Shown here: positions 55,313 through 63,847 of the stretch, piece by piece
Layout: the number at the start of each line of letters is the position of its first letter
How positions within the stretch are numbered: position 1 is the stretch's first letter
NCBI GenBank assembly: GCA_016707205.1
Contig: JADJHZ010000021.1
Coordinates: forward strand, 1-64,000
Source of the DNA: Haliscomenobacter sp.
Lineage (GTDB): Bacteria > Bacteroidota > Bacteroidia > Chitinophagales > Saprospiraceae
Direction of reading: 5' to 3'
Length of the DNA stretch: 64,000 nucleotides
Position numbers and translations under genes: made by a program
Notes under the pieces: model-generated
What the model was told of the DNA's origin: nothing
The model's database searches: none
Seen by the model: only the letters and a program-made list of their open reading frames with translations

Positions 55313-56186
55313 ATGGCTGAGTCATTGAGCCCGCAGGAACAAAAACAGAAACGCAGAGGAGTGATCACCAGTATGTTCGTGCATAGCATTGCCGTAATCC
55401 TGCTGCTTTTGCCGTTTCTGAAAATCCCTATTCCTCCTCCCGGGCAGGAAGGGATCCTCGTGAACCTCGGTTTGCCCGATGTCGGCCAGGGAGAGGAAAA
55501 TGCCGGCCCAAGCGCTCCTGCAGAGGAAGTGGCGCCGCCGCCTCAGCCCGAACCGGAGCCCGAACCCGAACCCGAAGTCCGCCCATCCAAAAAACCGGAG
55601 CCGGCCAAGGAAAAACCCGTGGTAAAAACCGAAGACCCCGAGGCGGTCGCGCTGCGCAAACAGCAGGAAAAAGAACGGCAGGAACGGGATGAAAAAGCCC
55701 GCCAGGAAGAAGCCCGGCGCCAAGCGGAAGCAGATGCTAAACGCAAACAAGCCGAGGAAGAAGCCCAAAAAAGCGGAAGCCGATAAGCTCAAAGAGGGCA
55801 TCGGCGGCCTCTTTGGCACCGGCAAAGGGAAAGGCAACACGGGCAAACCCGGCAACCAGGGCGACCCCAACGGCGATCCCAACGCCAAAAACCTCGAAGG
55901 GATCAGCACCGGAGCGGGTACGGTCGGAGGTGGCTTGGGCGGACGGGGTATTTTGGCCCAGCCTAAGATCACCGATAACTCCCAAAAAGAAGGAACCATC
56001 GTAATGGCCGTCTGTGTCGACGCCGAAGGCAGTGTCGTCAGCGCAGATTACACCCAGCGCGGCTCCACCACCAACGACGCCACCCTGGTATCGCTCGCCA
56101 AATCGAACGCCTTTAAATGGAAGTTCGCCAAAGGCGCCGCCGACAAGCAGTGCGGCACCATCACCTATCGGTTTAAAGTACAGTAA
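55313..56186 (+). CDS. tonB: TonB-like energy transducer, frameshifted at an A-run
   Basis: This is a protein of about 290 residues with a membrane anchor (MFVHSIAVILLLLPFL), a long Pro/Glu- and Lys/Glu-rich periplasmic spacer, a Gly-rich stretch (GTGKGKGNTGKPGNQGDPNG) and a C-terminal TonB/TolA-like domain (GTIVMAVCVDAEGSVVSADY, ATLVSLAKSNAFKWKFA). The frame breaks in the spacer at GCCCAAAAAAGCGG (about 55767-55775); five A instead of six restores QKAEADKLKEG. This is a typical homopolymer error. I chose ATG 55313 (MAESLSPQEQKQK). It ends the exbB-exbD-exbD cluster and would pass energy to outer-membrane receptors. Confidence 0.87.
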
Positions 56187-56262
56187 GAGTAAGAAGATAG
56201 TGGTTGGTGGTTGGTGGTTGGAACGCTTCCTACTAACCACTAAAAATTCAAGCTTTCCTCTT

Positions 56263-56580
56263 TTATCCCAATGCGGAAAATCGCTTAGGTCTATGGGCGA
56301 AGGGGCCCTGGTAGGAGGGGCTCAGGAAGGTTTCCGGGGCGACGTCCGCAGGGATCAATTTGCCATAGGCGGGGTAGAAAAAGGCGTTGGTTTGGTTGAA
56401 GGCTTGAAAGTCCCGGCCCCGGGCGATCAGGCAAAACCCGGGAGAAAGGCATCCTACGCGGATGCGGGCATTTCCTGCCGTATATTGATCGCGGGCGCTT
56501 TCCTCAACCAGCGGCGCATAGAATTCGGCGGGAGAAAAACTGCTGCCCGGATCAAATTGGAATACGGGGATTTTTTTCAT
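56263..56580 (-). CDS. Possible uncharacterised small protein
   Basis: This 105-residue minus-strand frame between two plus-strand genes begins MKKIPVFQFDPGSSFSPAEF and continues with plausible composition (ARDQYTAGNARIRVGCLSPG, AYGKLIPADVAPETFL). It recognises no family. The region would otherwise be an unusually long gap, and the sequence opposite it shows no gene. It could be real or chance. Confidence 0.4.
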   Translation of the reverse strand: MKKIPVFQFDPGSSFSPAEFYAPLVEESARDQYTAGNARIRVGCLSPGFCLIARGRDFQAFNQTNAFFYPAYGKLIPADVAPETFLSPSYQGPFAHRPKRFSALG

Positions 56581-56801
56581 GGTATAAAGGAGGTGTTTGA
56601 TGGCGTGGCAAAGGGCTTAGGCCCGGAGGATCTGTCGCATTGCAAGGTCTGAAAAAAACGGAACAGGCCGAATAAGAGGAAGCGGAAAAAATCGGTGGAT
56701 TTCTTTGTTTGCCGTGAAGTTGGAAAATGGGCTTTTCTGTCCTTAACTTTCGCCCCCGGAGTTCCTTTTTACCCCGGAGCTTTTCATGCAAAACAAGTCG
56801 C

Positions 56802-58103
56802 ATGCCAACAACTCTGCATCAGCGATATCAGGCAACGGTAGAATTCATGTTCAGCCAATTGCCGATGTACCACCGGACGGGCGTTCAGGCCTATAAAAAA
56901 GACGTCAGCAATATCCTGGCTTTGATGGATTTTTTAGGCTATCCCCATCGGGATTTTCCTTGTATTCACGTGGCGGGCACCAATGGCAAGGGGTCGACTG
57001 CCCACATGATCAGCGCCGTCCTTCAGTCCAGGGGGCTAAAAACCGGGCTCTTCATTTCGCCTCACTACCTGGATTACCGGGAGCGGATTAAACTCAACGG
57101 CCAACTTCTGGAAAAGGGGTTTGTCGTTGATTTTATCGAGGAGATCCGGCCCGCTTTGGAAGCCATCCAGCCTTCTTTTTTTGAAATGACGGTAGCGATG
57201 GCCTTTTCCTATTTCTCCCGGCAAAAGGTCGATGTGGCCGTGATCGAAGTTGGACTGGGTGGCAGGCTGGACAGTACCAATGTGATCCATCCGCTGCTGA
57301 GCGTCATTACCAATATCAGTTTCGACCACATGCACCTGCTCGGGGATACCCTTCCGCTTATTGCCGGGGAAAAGGCAGGGATCATTAAACAAGGGGTTCC
57401 TGTCGCGATTGGAGAAACCCACCCGGAATCTGCTCCGGTCTTTTTAGAAAAGGCAAAGGAGATGAACGCTCCCATCGTATTTGCCGATCAGCATTACCGG
57501 GCAGAGGTCGTAGAGGAGGACTTTCATTACACGGTGTTTGATGTGTACCGGGATGGCGCGTTGCGTTTCCCCGCCTTGAAAGCCAATCTGACCGGGGCCT
57601 ATCAGCAAAAAAACATTCAGACTGCGCTCCAGGCCATTGAGCTCATCACACCCAGGTTTCAGTTGGAGGACCGGCACATTCGGGAAGGTCTGGGCAACCT
57701 GAAATCGCTTACCCGCCTGATCGGGCGGTGGGACTTGATCCAGGAGTCGCCAAGGGTGCTTGCCGACAGCGCCCACAACGAAGCGGGAATCCGAATGGCG
57801 GTGGATCAACTGTCCCGGATTCTTTATGACCGCCTGCATATCGTGATGGGCATGGTCAATGATAAGGATCTGGGCGGCATCTTATCCCTGCTCCCCAAAG
57901 AAGCCCGGTATTATTTTGCCAAAGCCGATATCCCCAGGGGGTTAGACGCGCGGGAACTCAAACGCCAGGCTTCGGGCCTTGGATTGAAGGGACGGGCCTA
58001 TTCCTCCGTAAAACATGCCTTCCGCGCAGCTATACGGCAGGCGGGAAAAGAGGATCTGGTCTTTGTTGGAGGGAGTATATTTGTAGTAGCAGAGGTGATA
58101 TAA
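56802..58103 (+). CDS. folC: Dihydrofolate synthase/folylpolyglutamate synthase
   Basis: This 433-residue Mur-ligase-like enzyme adds glutamate to dihydropteroate and tetrahydrofolate. P-loop HVAGTNGKGSTAHM, the folate loop FISPHYLDYRERIKLNG, VAVIEVGLGGRLDSTNVI, ITNISFDHMHLLGDTL, AGEKAGIIKQGVP and the C-terminal LADSAHNEAGI with GGSIFVVAEVI are all in order. I chose ATG 56802 (MPTTLHQRYQATVEF). Complete, frame intact. Confidence 0.93.
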   Translation: MPTTLHQRYQATVEFMFSQLPMYHRTGVQAYKKDVSNILALMDFLGYPHRDFPCIHVAGTNGKGSTAHMISAVLQSRGLKTGLFISPHYLDYRERIKLNGQLLEKGFVVDFIEEIRPALEAIQPSFFEMTVAMAFSYFSRQKVDVAVIEVGLGGRLDSTNVIHPLLSVITNISFDHMHLLGDTLPLIAGEKAGIIKQGVPVAIGETHPESAPVFLEKAKEMNAPIVFADQHYRAEVVEEDFHYTVFDVYRDGALRFPALKANLTGAYQQKNIQTALQAIELITPRFQLEDRHIREGLGNLKSLTRLIGRWDLIQESPRVLADSAHNEAGIRMAVDQLSRILYDRLHIVMGMVNDKDLGGILSLLPKEARYYFAKADIPRGLDARELKRQASGLGLKGRAYSSVKHAFRAAIRQAGKEDLVFVGGSIFVVAEVI

Positions 58104-58242
58104 AAAAAGGTACCCCTTTCGGAGCACCCACATAACTATAAACAAACAAAAAACATTCACAACCAAAACTCATGTTAAACGCCTATCTTGAAAAAGGGTT
58201 CGGCACGTTTCATTGTTTTTTTCATCTAAGGGAAGTACCTGC

Positions 58243-58893
58243 ATGAATCAGTCCAACCGCTTGCTCTGGGTTTTCTTTGGCTTGGCCATTTTGCTCCTTC
58301 TTTCGAGGTTCTTTGCGTTTATCCGGGGCGGGATTTTTCTGGTTGCAGGTCTTGGAGCAGTGGCCGTATTGGTTTGGGGAATTATTGATCTGATCCGCAT
58401 CCGCAAAGCCCAGCGGCGCTTTCAAGAAAGCCCGGAAGGATGGATCGACAACCTGAAGCAACAGTGCGCCTCCTGGTTGCATCAAAACCGGTTGGAACTC
58501 CAAGGGATTGAGTCGAATATCCGGGATCTTAAAAAAGCGATGGACCTCAAGCAAGGACGGCCCGATGCAGAATCCGGAACGATCCTAAAAGGGTTCGAAC
58601 AAGAACGCCAACTGCGCCTGGTTCGCATCTCCTTTTTTCAATCCTGCCTGGAAAAACTGGACACCTTGATGCAGCGCCGTGAATTGGCGCGCCTTCTGGA
58701 AGAAAAAAAGAAGCGCCTGCGCGAATTGCGCGAAAACCCAGTGGAAGACCTATTGGCCGGAGAACGGCAAGAGGAAGCCCCAGGTCAGGAAACGCTGGAA
58801 CTTGAAACCATCCAAACCCTCGTCGAAAGGATGCAAGGGTTAACCGACTGGGAAGAAGCCGAAAAACTGGAACGGGAGATGAGGGACGGTTGA
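58243..58893 (+). CDS. Uncharacterised membrane protein with coiled coil
   Basis: This 216-residue protein has two adjacent N-terminal membrane helices (LLWVFFGLAILLLLSRFF, GIFLVAGLGAVAVLVWGII), then a long cytoplasmic helical domain with coiled-coil character (RRELARLLEEKKKRLRELRE). There is no recognised family. The two-helix plus coiled-coil layout is common in Bacteroidota envelope proteins. It stands alone; ATG 58243 is the only start before the first helix that fits. Confidence 0.65.
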   Translation: MNQSNRLLWVFFGLAILLLLSRFFAFIRGGIFLVAGLGAVAVLVWGIIDLIRIRKAQRRFQESPEGWIDNLKQQCASWLHQNRLELQGIESNIRDLKKAMDLKQGRPDAESGTILKGFEQERQLRLVRISFFQSCLEKLDTLMQRRELARLLEEKKKRLRELRENPVEDLLAGERQEEAPGQETLELETIQTLVERMQGLTDWEEAEKLEREMRDG

Positions 58894-58963
58894 CGGGGAC
58901 GATAGGCGGTGAAGGTTCAACATTCAAAGAGTACCTTGAACGTTGAACCCTACTTAGGCCATG

Positions 58964-59003
58964 AATCTAAAATCTAAAATCTAAAGTCTAAAGTCTAAAG
59001 TCC
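58964..59003. repeat. Short tandem repeat (TCTAAAATC/TCTAAAGTC)
   Basis: About five units of TCTAAAATC or TCTAAAGTC precede the thioredoxin gene's 3' end. Confidence 0.8.
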
Positions 59004-59005
59004 TC

Positions 59006-59584
59006 CTACTTATTCATATACTCCTGAAAAGTAGTCGTTTTATAGTGCTCATCGGTGATGAACGTCAGTTCTTTCAGGAAGGGATCAACGGGCTTGTAGC
59101 CGGGAGAAATGGTGATCCGTTCTCTTTTTTCGTTGAGGTAAACGTAGGACGGATAGCCCAGGCGGCCGTCGAGCAGGGCATAGGCCAATTCGTGCACTCC
59201 CCGGTTGCCGGAAGCGATAAACTTGAAGGTATGCCCGTCGTAGGTGACGTTTTCTTTCCCTTCTGCGTCAAACTTCACGTTATAGAAGTTTTTGTTCATT
59301 ACCTCAATGACTTTCGGGTCGGAAAAAGTCGTTTGGTCCATGCGCTTGCACCACCCGCACCAGTCGGTATACATGTCGATGAATACCTTTTTGGGTTGTT
59401 TCTCCATGGCTTTCATCGCCTCGTCAAAGGTCATCCATTGAACGGCATTGGCAGAAACATTTTCTGTTGCCAAGGGTTTATCCTGAATCACCTGGTTTTT
59501 GTTTGGTATGGCAAAAGCAGCGATAGCGCCAAAGCCCGCTACAATAAGCCCGCCAAAGAGGATCCTTTTCATCATGATCTTCAT
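59006..59584 (-). CDS. Thioredoxin-fold protein with WCGWC site
   Basis: This 192-residue exported or membrane-anchored thioredoxin-like protein has an N-terminal hydrophobic segment (ILFGGLIVAGFGAIAAFA), then the redox site FIDMYTDWCGWCKRMDQTTF, and GYPSYVYLN with cis-Pro. Such proteins reduce or isomerise disulfides in the periplasm. The extra C-terminal helix (DEHYKTTTFQEYMNK) is typical of Bacteroidota members. ATG 59584 is chosen; 59575 is also possible. Monocistronic, with its stop touching a short repeat. Confidence 0.85.
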   Translation of the reverse strand: MKIMMKRILFGGLIVAGFGAIAAFAIPNKNQVIQDKPLATENVSANAVQWMTFDEAMKAMEKQPKKVFIDMYTDWCGWCKRMDQTTFSDPKVIEVMNKNFYNVKFDAEGKENVTYDGHTFKFIASGNRGVHELAYALLDGRLGYPSYVYLNEKRERITISPGYKPVDPFLKELTFITDEHYKTTTFQEYMNK

Positions 59585-59678
59585 AAAAATTGGGTTTTTG
59601 AAAGATTTGCCCAAATATAAAGGCATTTTGCCTCCAAACTTGTGACTGACCGCACATTTCAGATTTCTTTAACTTAAA

Positions 59679-59826
59679 GAGGATGTGGAGGATGTAGAGG
59701 ATGTAGAGGATGTAAAGGATGTAAAGGATGTAAAGAATGTAAAGGATGTAGAGGATGTAAATCCATTGTACTTCGTAAATCGCACCTCGTTACTTCGTTA
59801 CCTCGTACTTCGTAAATCGTACTTCG
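59679..59826. repeat. 9-bp GAGGATGTA and 8-bp CTTCGTAA repeat arrays before ubiX
   Basis: About nine units of GAGGATGTA/AAGGATGTA (59679-59762) are followed by CTTCGTAA/CCTCGTTA-type units (59770-59826). The second array touches the ubiX ATG, so the region that should hold its ribosome-binding site is repeat sequence. Confidence 0.88.
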
Positions 59827-60393
59827 ATGAAAAAACTAGTGTTAGCTATTGGCGGCTCCAGTGGGGCGTTGTATGCCAAGGTGTTGATGGATCGTCTGGC
59901 GGGGATGCCGGATCAATGGCATTCGGTGGGGGTTGTGATGAGCCCTAATGCGGAGTACAACTGGGAATTTGAGTTGGGCAACAAGGATTTTCGCCATTAT
60001 CCGTTTCAATTTTACGCTCCCGGCGATTTCATGGCGCCCTTTGCTTCGGGGTCTGCCAGGTACGATACGATGATCGTTTGCCCTTGTTCGATGGGGTTGT
60101 TAGGGCGCATCGCCTCGGGAGTATCTACCGATTTGACCACGCGCGCTGCGGACGTGATGTTGAAGGAGCGCCGCCGCTTGATTCTCGTGCCCAGGGATAC
60201 CCCGTTTAGTCTGATCCATCTTCAGAATATGACGCTGATCACCCAGGCAGGGGGGATAATTTGTCCGGCCATTCCGTCGTTTTATTCGCGCCCCCAAACC
60301 CTGGAGGCGCTGGCGGGAACGGTGGTCGACCGCATCCTGGACTTGGCGGGGTTTGAAGTTCAAACTTACCGCTGGGGCAGCGAAGGGGATTGA
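59827..60393 (+). CDS. ubiX: UbiX-family flavin prenyltransferase
   Basis: This 188-residue enzyme makes prenylated FMN, the cofactor of UbiD decarboxylases. LVLAIGGSSGALYAKVL (flavin binding), YDTMIVCPCSMGLLGRIASG, LTTRAADVMLKERRRLILVPRDTPFS and ITQAGGIICPAIPSFYSRP match the family. No ubiD is in the window. It begins a plus-strand run ubiX, FKBP, trmD. Its ATG directly follows a short-repeat array. Confidence 0.9.
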   Translation: MKKLVLAIGGSSGALYAKVLMDRLAGMPDQWHSVGVVMSPNAEYNWEFELGNKDFRHYPFQFYAPGDFMAPFASGSARYDTMIVCPCSMGLLGRIASGVSTDLTTRAADVMLKERRRLILVPRDTPFSLIHLQNMTLITQAGGIICPAIPSFYSRPQTLEALAGTVVDRILDLAGFEVQTYRWGSEGD

Positions 60394-60452
60394 GCGGCCA
60401 ATTTCCTGGTTTTCGTTTTTTCTTATTATCCTTGCACAAATTTTATGTCATT

Positions 60453-61112
60453 ATGAAAACATGTATTTTTTCATTTTTCCTGAGCGTGTTGTTTTTCCAG
60501 ACCGTTCAGGCTCAAAACAACACCATGGATTCAGTGAGTTACAGCTTTGGGGTATTGATCGCCCAGAACCTGAAGAACCAAGGGCTTGAAGCGATCGATC
60601 CGGCCTCTTTGGCGCAAGGGCTTAGCGATGCCTTCAGCAACGGCGAAGTCAAAATCGAAATTGGCAAAGCCAACCAGATCGTTCAGCGCCACATGCAGGA
60701 TCTGGAAGCCAAAAAGTTTGCAGGCAATATCGAAGAAGGCAAAAAGTTTTTGGAGGAAAACGGCAAGCGCGCAGGCGTTGTCACCCTTCCCAGCGGCCTT
60801 CAATACGAGGTGCTTACTCCGGGAACCGGCCCCAAGCCCATGTCTACCGACAAGGTGACGGTGCACTACACCGGAACCCTGCTCAACGGAACGGTATTCG
60901 ATAGTTCCGTGGAGCGCGGAGAACCAGCTACCTTCGGGGTTACGCAAGTGATCCAGGGATGGGTGGAAGCCCTTCAACTCATGGAAACGGGCGCTAAATG
61001 GAAACTGTTTATCCCGCACGACCTGGCCTATGGCGAGCGCGGCGCAGGCAGCGATATCGGACCCTATTCCACGCTTGTTTTTGAAGTGGAATTGTTGAAA
61101 ATCAATGAATGA
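60453..61112 (+). CDS. FKBP-type peptidyl-prolyl isomerase, exported
   Basis: This 219-residue protein has a signal peptide (IFSFFLSVLFFQTVQA), an FKBP N-terminal helical dimerisation domain (SYSFGVLIAQNLKNQGLEAI, FLEENGKRAGVVTLPSGLQY) and an FKBP catalytic domain (VHYTGTLLNGTVFDSSVERGEP, GWVEALQLMETGAKW). It belongs to the FkpA/Mip-like group that folds proteins in the periplasm. ATG 60453 begins the signal peptide. It lies between ubiX and trmD. Confidence 0.9.
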   Translation: MKTCIFSFFLSVLFFQTVQAQNNTMDSVSYSFGVLIAQNLKNQGLEAIDPASLAQGLSDAFSNGEVKIEIGKANQIVQRHMQDLEAKKFAGNIEEGKKFLEENGKRAGVVTLPSGLQYEVLTPGTGPKPMSTDKVTVHYTGTLLNGTVFDSSVERGEPATFGVTQVIQGWVEALQLMETGAKWKLFIPHDLAYGERGAGSDIGPYSTLVFEVELLKINE

Positions 61113-61128
61113 TGCCGACTGAATACCT

Positions 61129-61821
61129 ATGCGAATAGACATCGTCACCTTATTGCCGGAACTGCTGGAAAGCCCTTTTCGTCATTCGATCATGAAAAGA
61201 GCGCAGGAAAAAGGACGCCTCGAAGTGGTGGTCCACGACTTGCGCCCTTTCGGGTTGGGCAAACACAACCAGTTGGACGACTATGCTTTTGGCGGTGGCG
61301 CCGGCATGGTGATGATGATCGAACCCATAGCGAACTGCCTGGAGGCGCTTAAGGCCGAACGCGATTACGACGAGATCATTTACCTGAGCCCCGATGGCCA
61401 GGTATTCCATCAGGCGATGGCGAACCGCTTATCCCTCCATCAGAACCTGATTCTGTTGTGCGGTCATTACAAAGGCGTGGACGAGCGGGTCAGAGAGCAG
61501 TTTATCACCATGGAAATTTCCATCGGGGATTACGTGCTTTCAGGGGGCGAACTGGCCGCCGCAGTGGTTGTCGACGCCATCGGGCGGCTGATTCCCGGCG
61601 TGCTCAACGACGAAAGTTCGGCGCTGCTGGATTCGTTTCAGGACAACCTGCTCGCCCCTCCCGTTTATACGCGTCCGGCAGACTTCCGGGGATGGAAAGT
61701 CCCGGAAGTACTGCTTTCCGGTAATTTTCCTCAGATCGAAGAGTGGCGGCTCGAACAGTCGATCGTTCGTACCCGTCAAAGAAGGCCGGATTTGCTCGAT
61801 GGGGAACAGGACGTGGACTAG
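61129..61821 (+). CDS. trmD: tRNA (guanine(37)-N(1))-methyltransferase
   Basis: This 230-residue SPOUT methyltransferase modifies G37 of tRNAs with CCN/CGG/CUN anticodons and prevents frameshifting. RIDIVTLLPELLES, LDDYAFGGGAGMVMMIEPI, YLSPDGQVFHQAMA, LCGHYKGVDERVREQF and the knot motif ISIGDYVLSGGELAAAVVVDA are present. The stop TAG and that of the convergent gene share CTAG. Complete. Confidence 0.94.
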   Translation: MRIDIVTLLPELLESPFRHSIMKRAQEKGRLEVVVHDLRPFGLGKHNQLDDYAFGGGAGMVMMIEPIANCLEALKAERDYDEIIYLSPDGQVFHQAMANRLSLHQNLILLCGHYKGVDERVREQFITMEISIGDYVLSGGELAAAVVVDAIGRLIPGVLNDESSALLDSFQDNLLAPPVYTRPADFRGWKVPEVLLSGNFPQIEEWRLEQSIVRTRQRRPDLLDGEQDVD

Positions 61822-62303
61822 GATGGCCGTAGTTCGGACAGTAAGTTGTACAAGGCCCCGTCTCTGGAAATCAGGGCGCCGATCTGCATGAACCGGAAAA
61901 TCTCCGTCTCCCGGTCTTCTTTATAGGTTTTTTCCGCCTGATGCAGGCGCAGGGATGCGCTGGATTGCTGGATGAGCCGGAGCATCTCCTCCGGCTTCTG
62001 ATCTTTGGTGAAATCCACCTCCGAACGGCCATCCACTTGAATAGCCAGCATGAAGGCCTTTTCGGCGGCGAAGAAAAAGGTGCGCAATTCTTTCGGGCTT
62101 CGGTGCTCCAGGTATTTCACATCGCGGAGGATCTTGGCATAGATCGCATCGCTGAAATCTTCAATCAAAAGCTCCACCCGGTCGGGATCCTGGGTTTTCA
62201 TGCGCTCCCAGTCTTCCGCAGGAATGGAAAGAAGGGAAAGGAAACGCACAAACTCGGGCTCGAGCTCCTTGAGCTCGTCGTTGGTCAATCTGCGGTATTT
62301 CAT
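61818..62303 (-). CDS. DUF6495 family protein
   Basis: This 161-residue protein begins MKYRRLTNDELKELEPEFVRF, the DUF6495 signature frequent in Bacteroidota, followed by WERMKTQDPDRVELLIEDFS and a helical C-terminus (ETEIFRFMQIGALISRDGAL). The function of the family is unknown. I chose ATG 62303 because the family begins there; ATG 62333 would add ten residues. It overlaps the trmD stop by 4 bp. Confidence 0.8.
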   Translation of the reverse strand: MKYRRLTNDELKELEPEFVRFLSLLSIPAEDWERMKTQDPDRVELLIEDFSDAIYAKILRDVKYLEHRSPKELRTFFFAAEKAFMLAIQVDGRSEVDFTKDQKPEEMLRLIQQSSASLRLHQAEKTYKEDRETEIFRFMQIGALISRDGALYNLLSELRPS

Positions 62304-62349
62304 TTGTCCAGGCTTTACCGTTTCCTGGGCCAAAAAAGCGCCTTAACAT

Positions 62350-62555
62350 TGCAGTGTTAGACGTTAGACTTTAGACGTTGGACCTTAGATATTGGCTTTT
62401 CGAAAGGTGTAGGCAACGCGAAGGTTCAACATAGGAAGGTACATTTTCTCATTGGATTGAACTTGATTTGCCAATAAACCGGATTTCCTAACCTTCTAAC
62501 TTCTAAAGTCTAACCTTCTAATTTCTAAAGTCTAACCTCTAATGTCTAAAATTAA
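62350..62555. repeat. Short repeats of the CTAAAGTCT family
   Basis: Scattered units TTAGAC, TCTAACCTT, TCTAAAGTC and TCTAACCTC lie in two blocks (62355-62395 and 62485-62550). They are related to those at 58964 and 20487-20505 and run up to the terC start region. Confidence 0.75.
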
Positions 62556-62561
62556 TCTATT

Positions 62562-63398
62562 ATGTTAAATCTGGCTTTTATTCCTGATTTTTCCGATCCC
62601 AATATGTGGGTCAGCCTGCTTACCCTGACTTTCCTGGAAATCGTTCTGGGGATCGACAACATTATTTTCATCTCCATTATCTCCAATAAACTACCGGAGA
62701 GCCAGCAAGGGCAAGCCCGGAATATCGGCTTGGTACTCGCTATGGTTTTCCGCGTCGCTTTGCTATTTGGTATCAGCTACCTGGTGGCTATGCAGGCGCC
62801 TTTATTTTCTATTCACGGGAGCTTTTTTCACGGGGATTTTACCGGACAGAGCCTGATCCTGGCCGCCGGCGGCATCTTTCTGCTGTATAAAAGTACCAGC
62901 GAGATCCACCACAAACTGGAAGGCAGCGATGCGGCGGACGAGAAAAAATATGCCCAAGCGGGTAAGTCGCTGACGAATGTGATCATTCAGATCACGCTGA
63001 TCAACATCGTGTTTTCCTTTGATTCGATCCTGACCGCCATCGGATTGAGCAAAGATCTGGGTGTGATGGTGATCGCGATTGTGGTTTCGGTGCTCATCAT
63101 GATGGCCTTTTCCGGTCCGGTCGGCCGGTTTGTTAATCGCCACCCAACTATTCAGATGCTGGGGTTGGCGTTTTTAATCCTGATCGGATTCATGCTGATC
63201 GCCGAAGGCGCCCACCTGGCTCATCTAACGGTAGGCGATGCGGAGGTTTGGGCCGTTCCCAAAGGGTATTTGTATTTCGCCATCGCCTTTTCGCTGCTCG
63301 TGGAGTTCCTCAATATGCGTTTGCGCCACAAACCCGAGCCGGTGCAACTCCATGGCATCCAGCAGGAAGCGGTGGAGGAAGGGATTATTAAACCGTAG
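62562..63398 (+). CDS. TerC-family integral membrane protein
   Basis: This 278-residue protein of the TerC family has about seven membrane helices. The helix with the paired acidic residues (LTLTFLEIVLGIDNIIFISI) and the second one (IVFSFDSILTAIGLS) match the metal-binding motifs seen in TerC/Alx proteins, which export manganese or other metals. The last helix carries the end VEFLNMRLRHKP. Intact. No ter-cluster partner or yybP-type riboswitch is visible upstream. Confidence 0.88.
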   Translation: MLNLAFIPDFSDPNMWVSLLTLTFLEIVLGIDNIIFISIISNKLPESQQGQARNIGLVLAMVFRVALLFGISYLVAMQAPLFSIHGSFFHGDFTGQSLILAAGGIFLLYKSTSEIHHKLEGSDAADEKKYAQAGKSLTNVIIQITLINIVFSFDSILTAIGLSKDLGVMVIAIVVSVLIMMAFSGPVGRFVNRHPTIQMLGLAFLILIGFMLIAEGAHLAHLTVGDAEVWAVPKGYLYFAIAFSLLVEFLNMRLRHKPEPVQLHGIQQEAVEEGIIKP

Positions 63399-63404
63399 GA
63401 GGAT

Positions 63405-63847
63405 TTACGATGCACGATGTACGAAGTACGATTTACGATTTACGATTTACGAACTACGAAGTATGAACTGCGAAGTACGCTGTTGTGCGTAGACTTCCGT
63501 CTACGCTTTCGTTCAATCTTCAGATTGCGCGTATTTCCTGCCGTTGGGGATTGCTGCGTTGTCTGACCTGTGATTTACAGGACTAAAGAATACACAGGAT
63601 GTAGCTCAGATTTCCAATCCGTGACCGTTCCCCGGAATACTATTCCGGCCAATTTTCTTATCTTACCCTGCTGTGCGTGTGCTTCCGTCTACATACAAGG
63701 GGGTCCAGGAATAAGACGGGAGAAGGGTGTAGGGGATGTAGAGGATGTAGAGGATGTAGAGGATGTAGAGGATGTAGAGGATGTAGAGGATGTAGAGGAT
63801 GTAGAGGATGTAGAGGATGTAGAGGATGGATAATCAACAGATAACAG
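63405..63847. repeat. Intergenic repeat cluster after terC
   Basis: The cluster holds CGATTTAC/CGAAGTAC-type units (63405-63478), the composite hairpin (63487-63527), a degenerate copy of one hairpin (63671-63694, CTTCCGTCTAC) and eleven or twelve copies of GATGTAGAG (63727-63831). No gene is supported here. Confidence 0.88.
63487..63527. repeat. Composite double-hairpin repeat, copy 2 (inverted)
   Basis: GCGTAGACTTCCGTCTACGC (63487-63506) is followed by CAATCTTCAGATTG (63514-63527). This is the reverse complement of the hairpin pair at 25361-25399. Confidence 0.85.

Noticed and set aside
55689..55790. Programmed frameshifting in tonB at the A6 run
   Set aside because: The first frame's product would lack the TonB domain, and no stimulatory structure is seen; other core genes show similar breaks, so an indel error is simpler.
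63727..63831. CRISPR array
   Set aside because: Units are 9 bp with no spacers and no cas genes; it is a simple tandem repeat.
63570..63833. Open frame encoding repeated EDV, similar to one at 59685
   Set aside because: It is translation of the GAGGATGTA tandem repeat, with no independent coding evidence.
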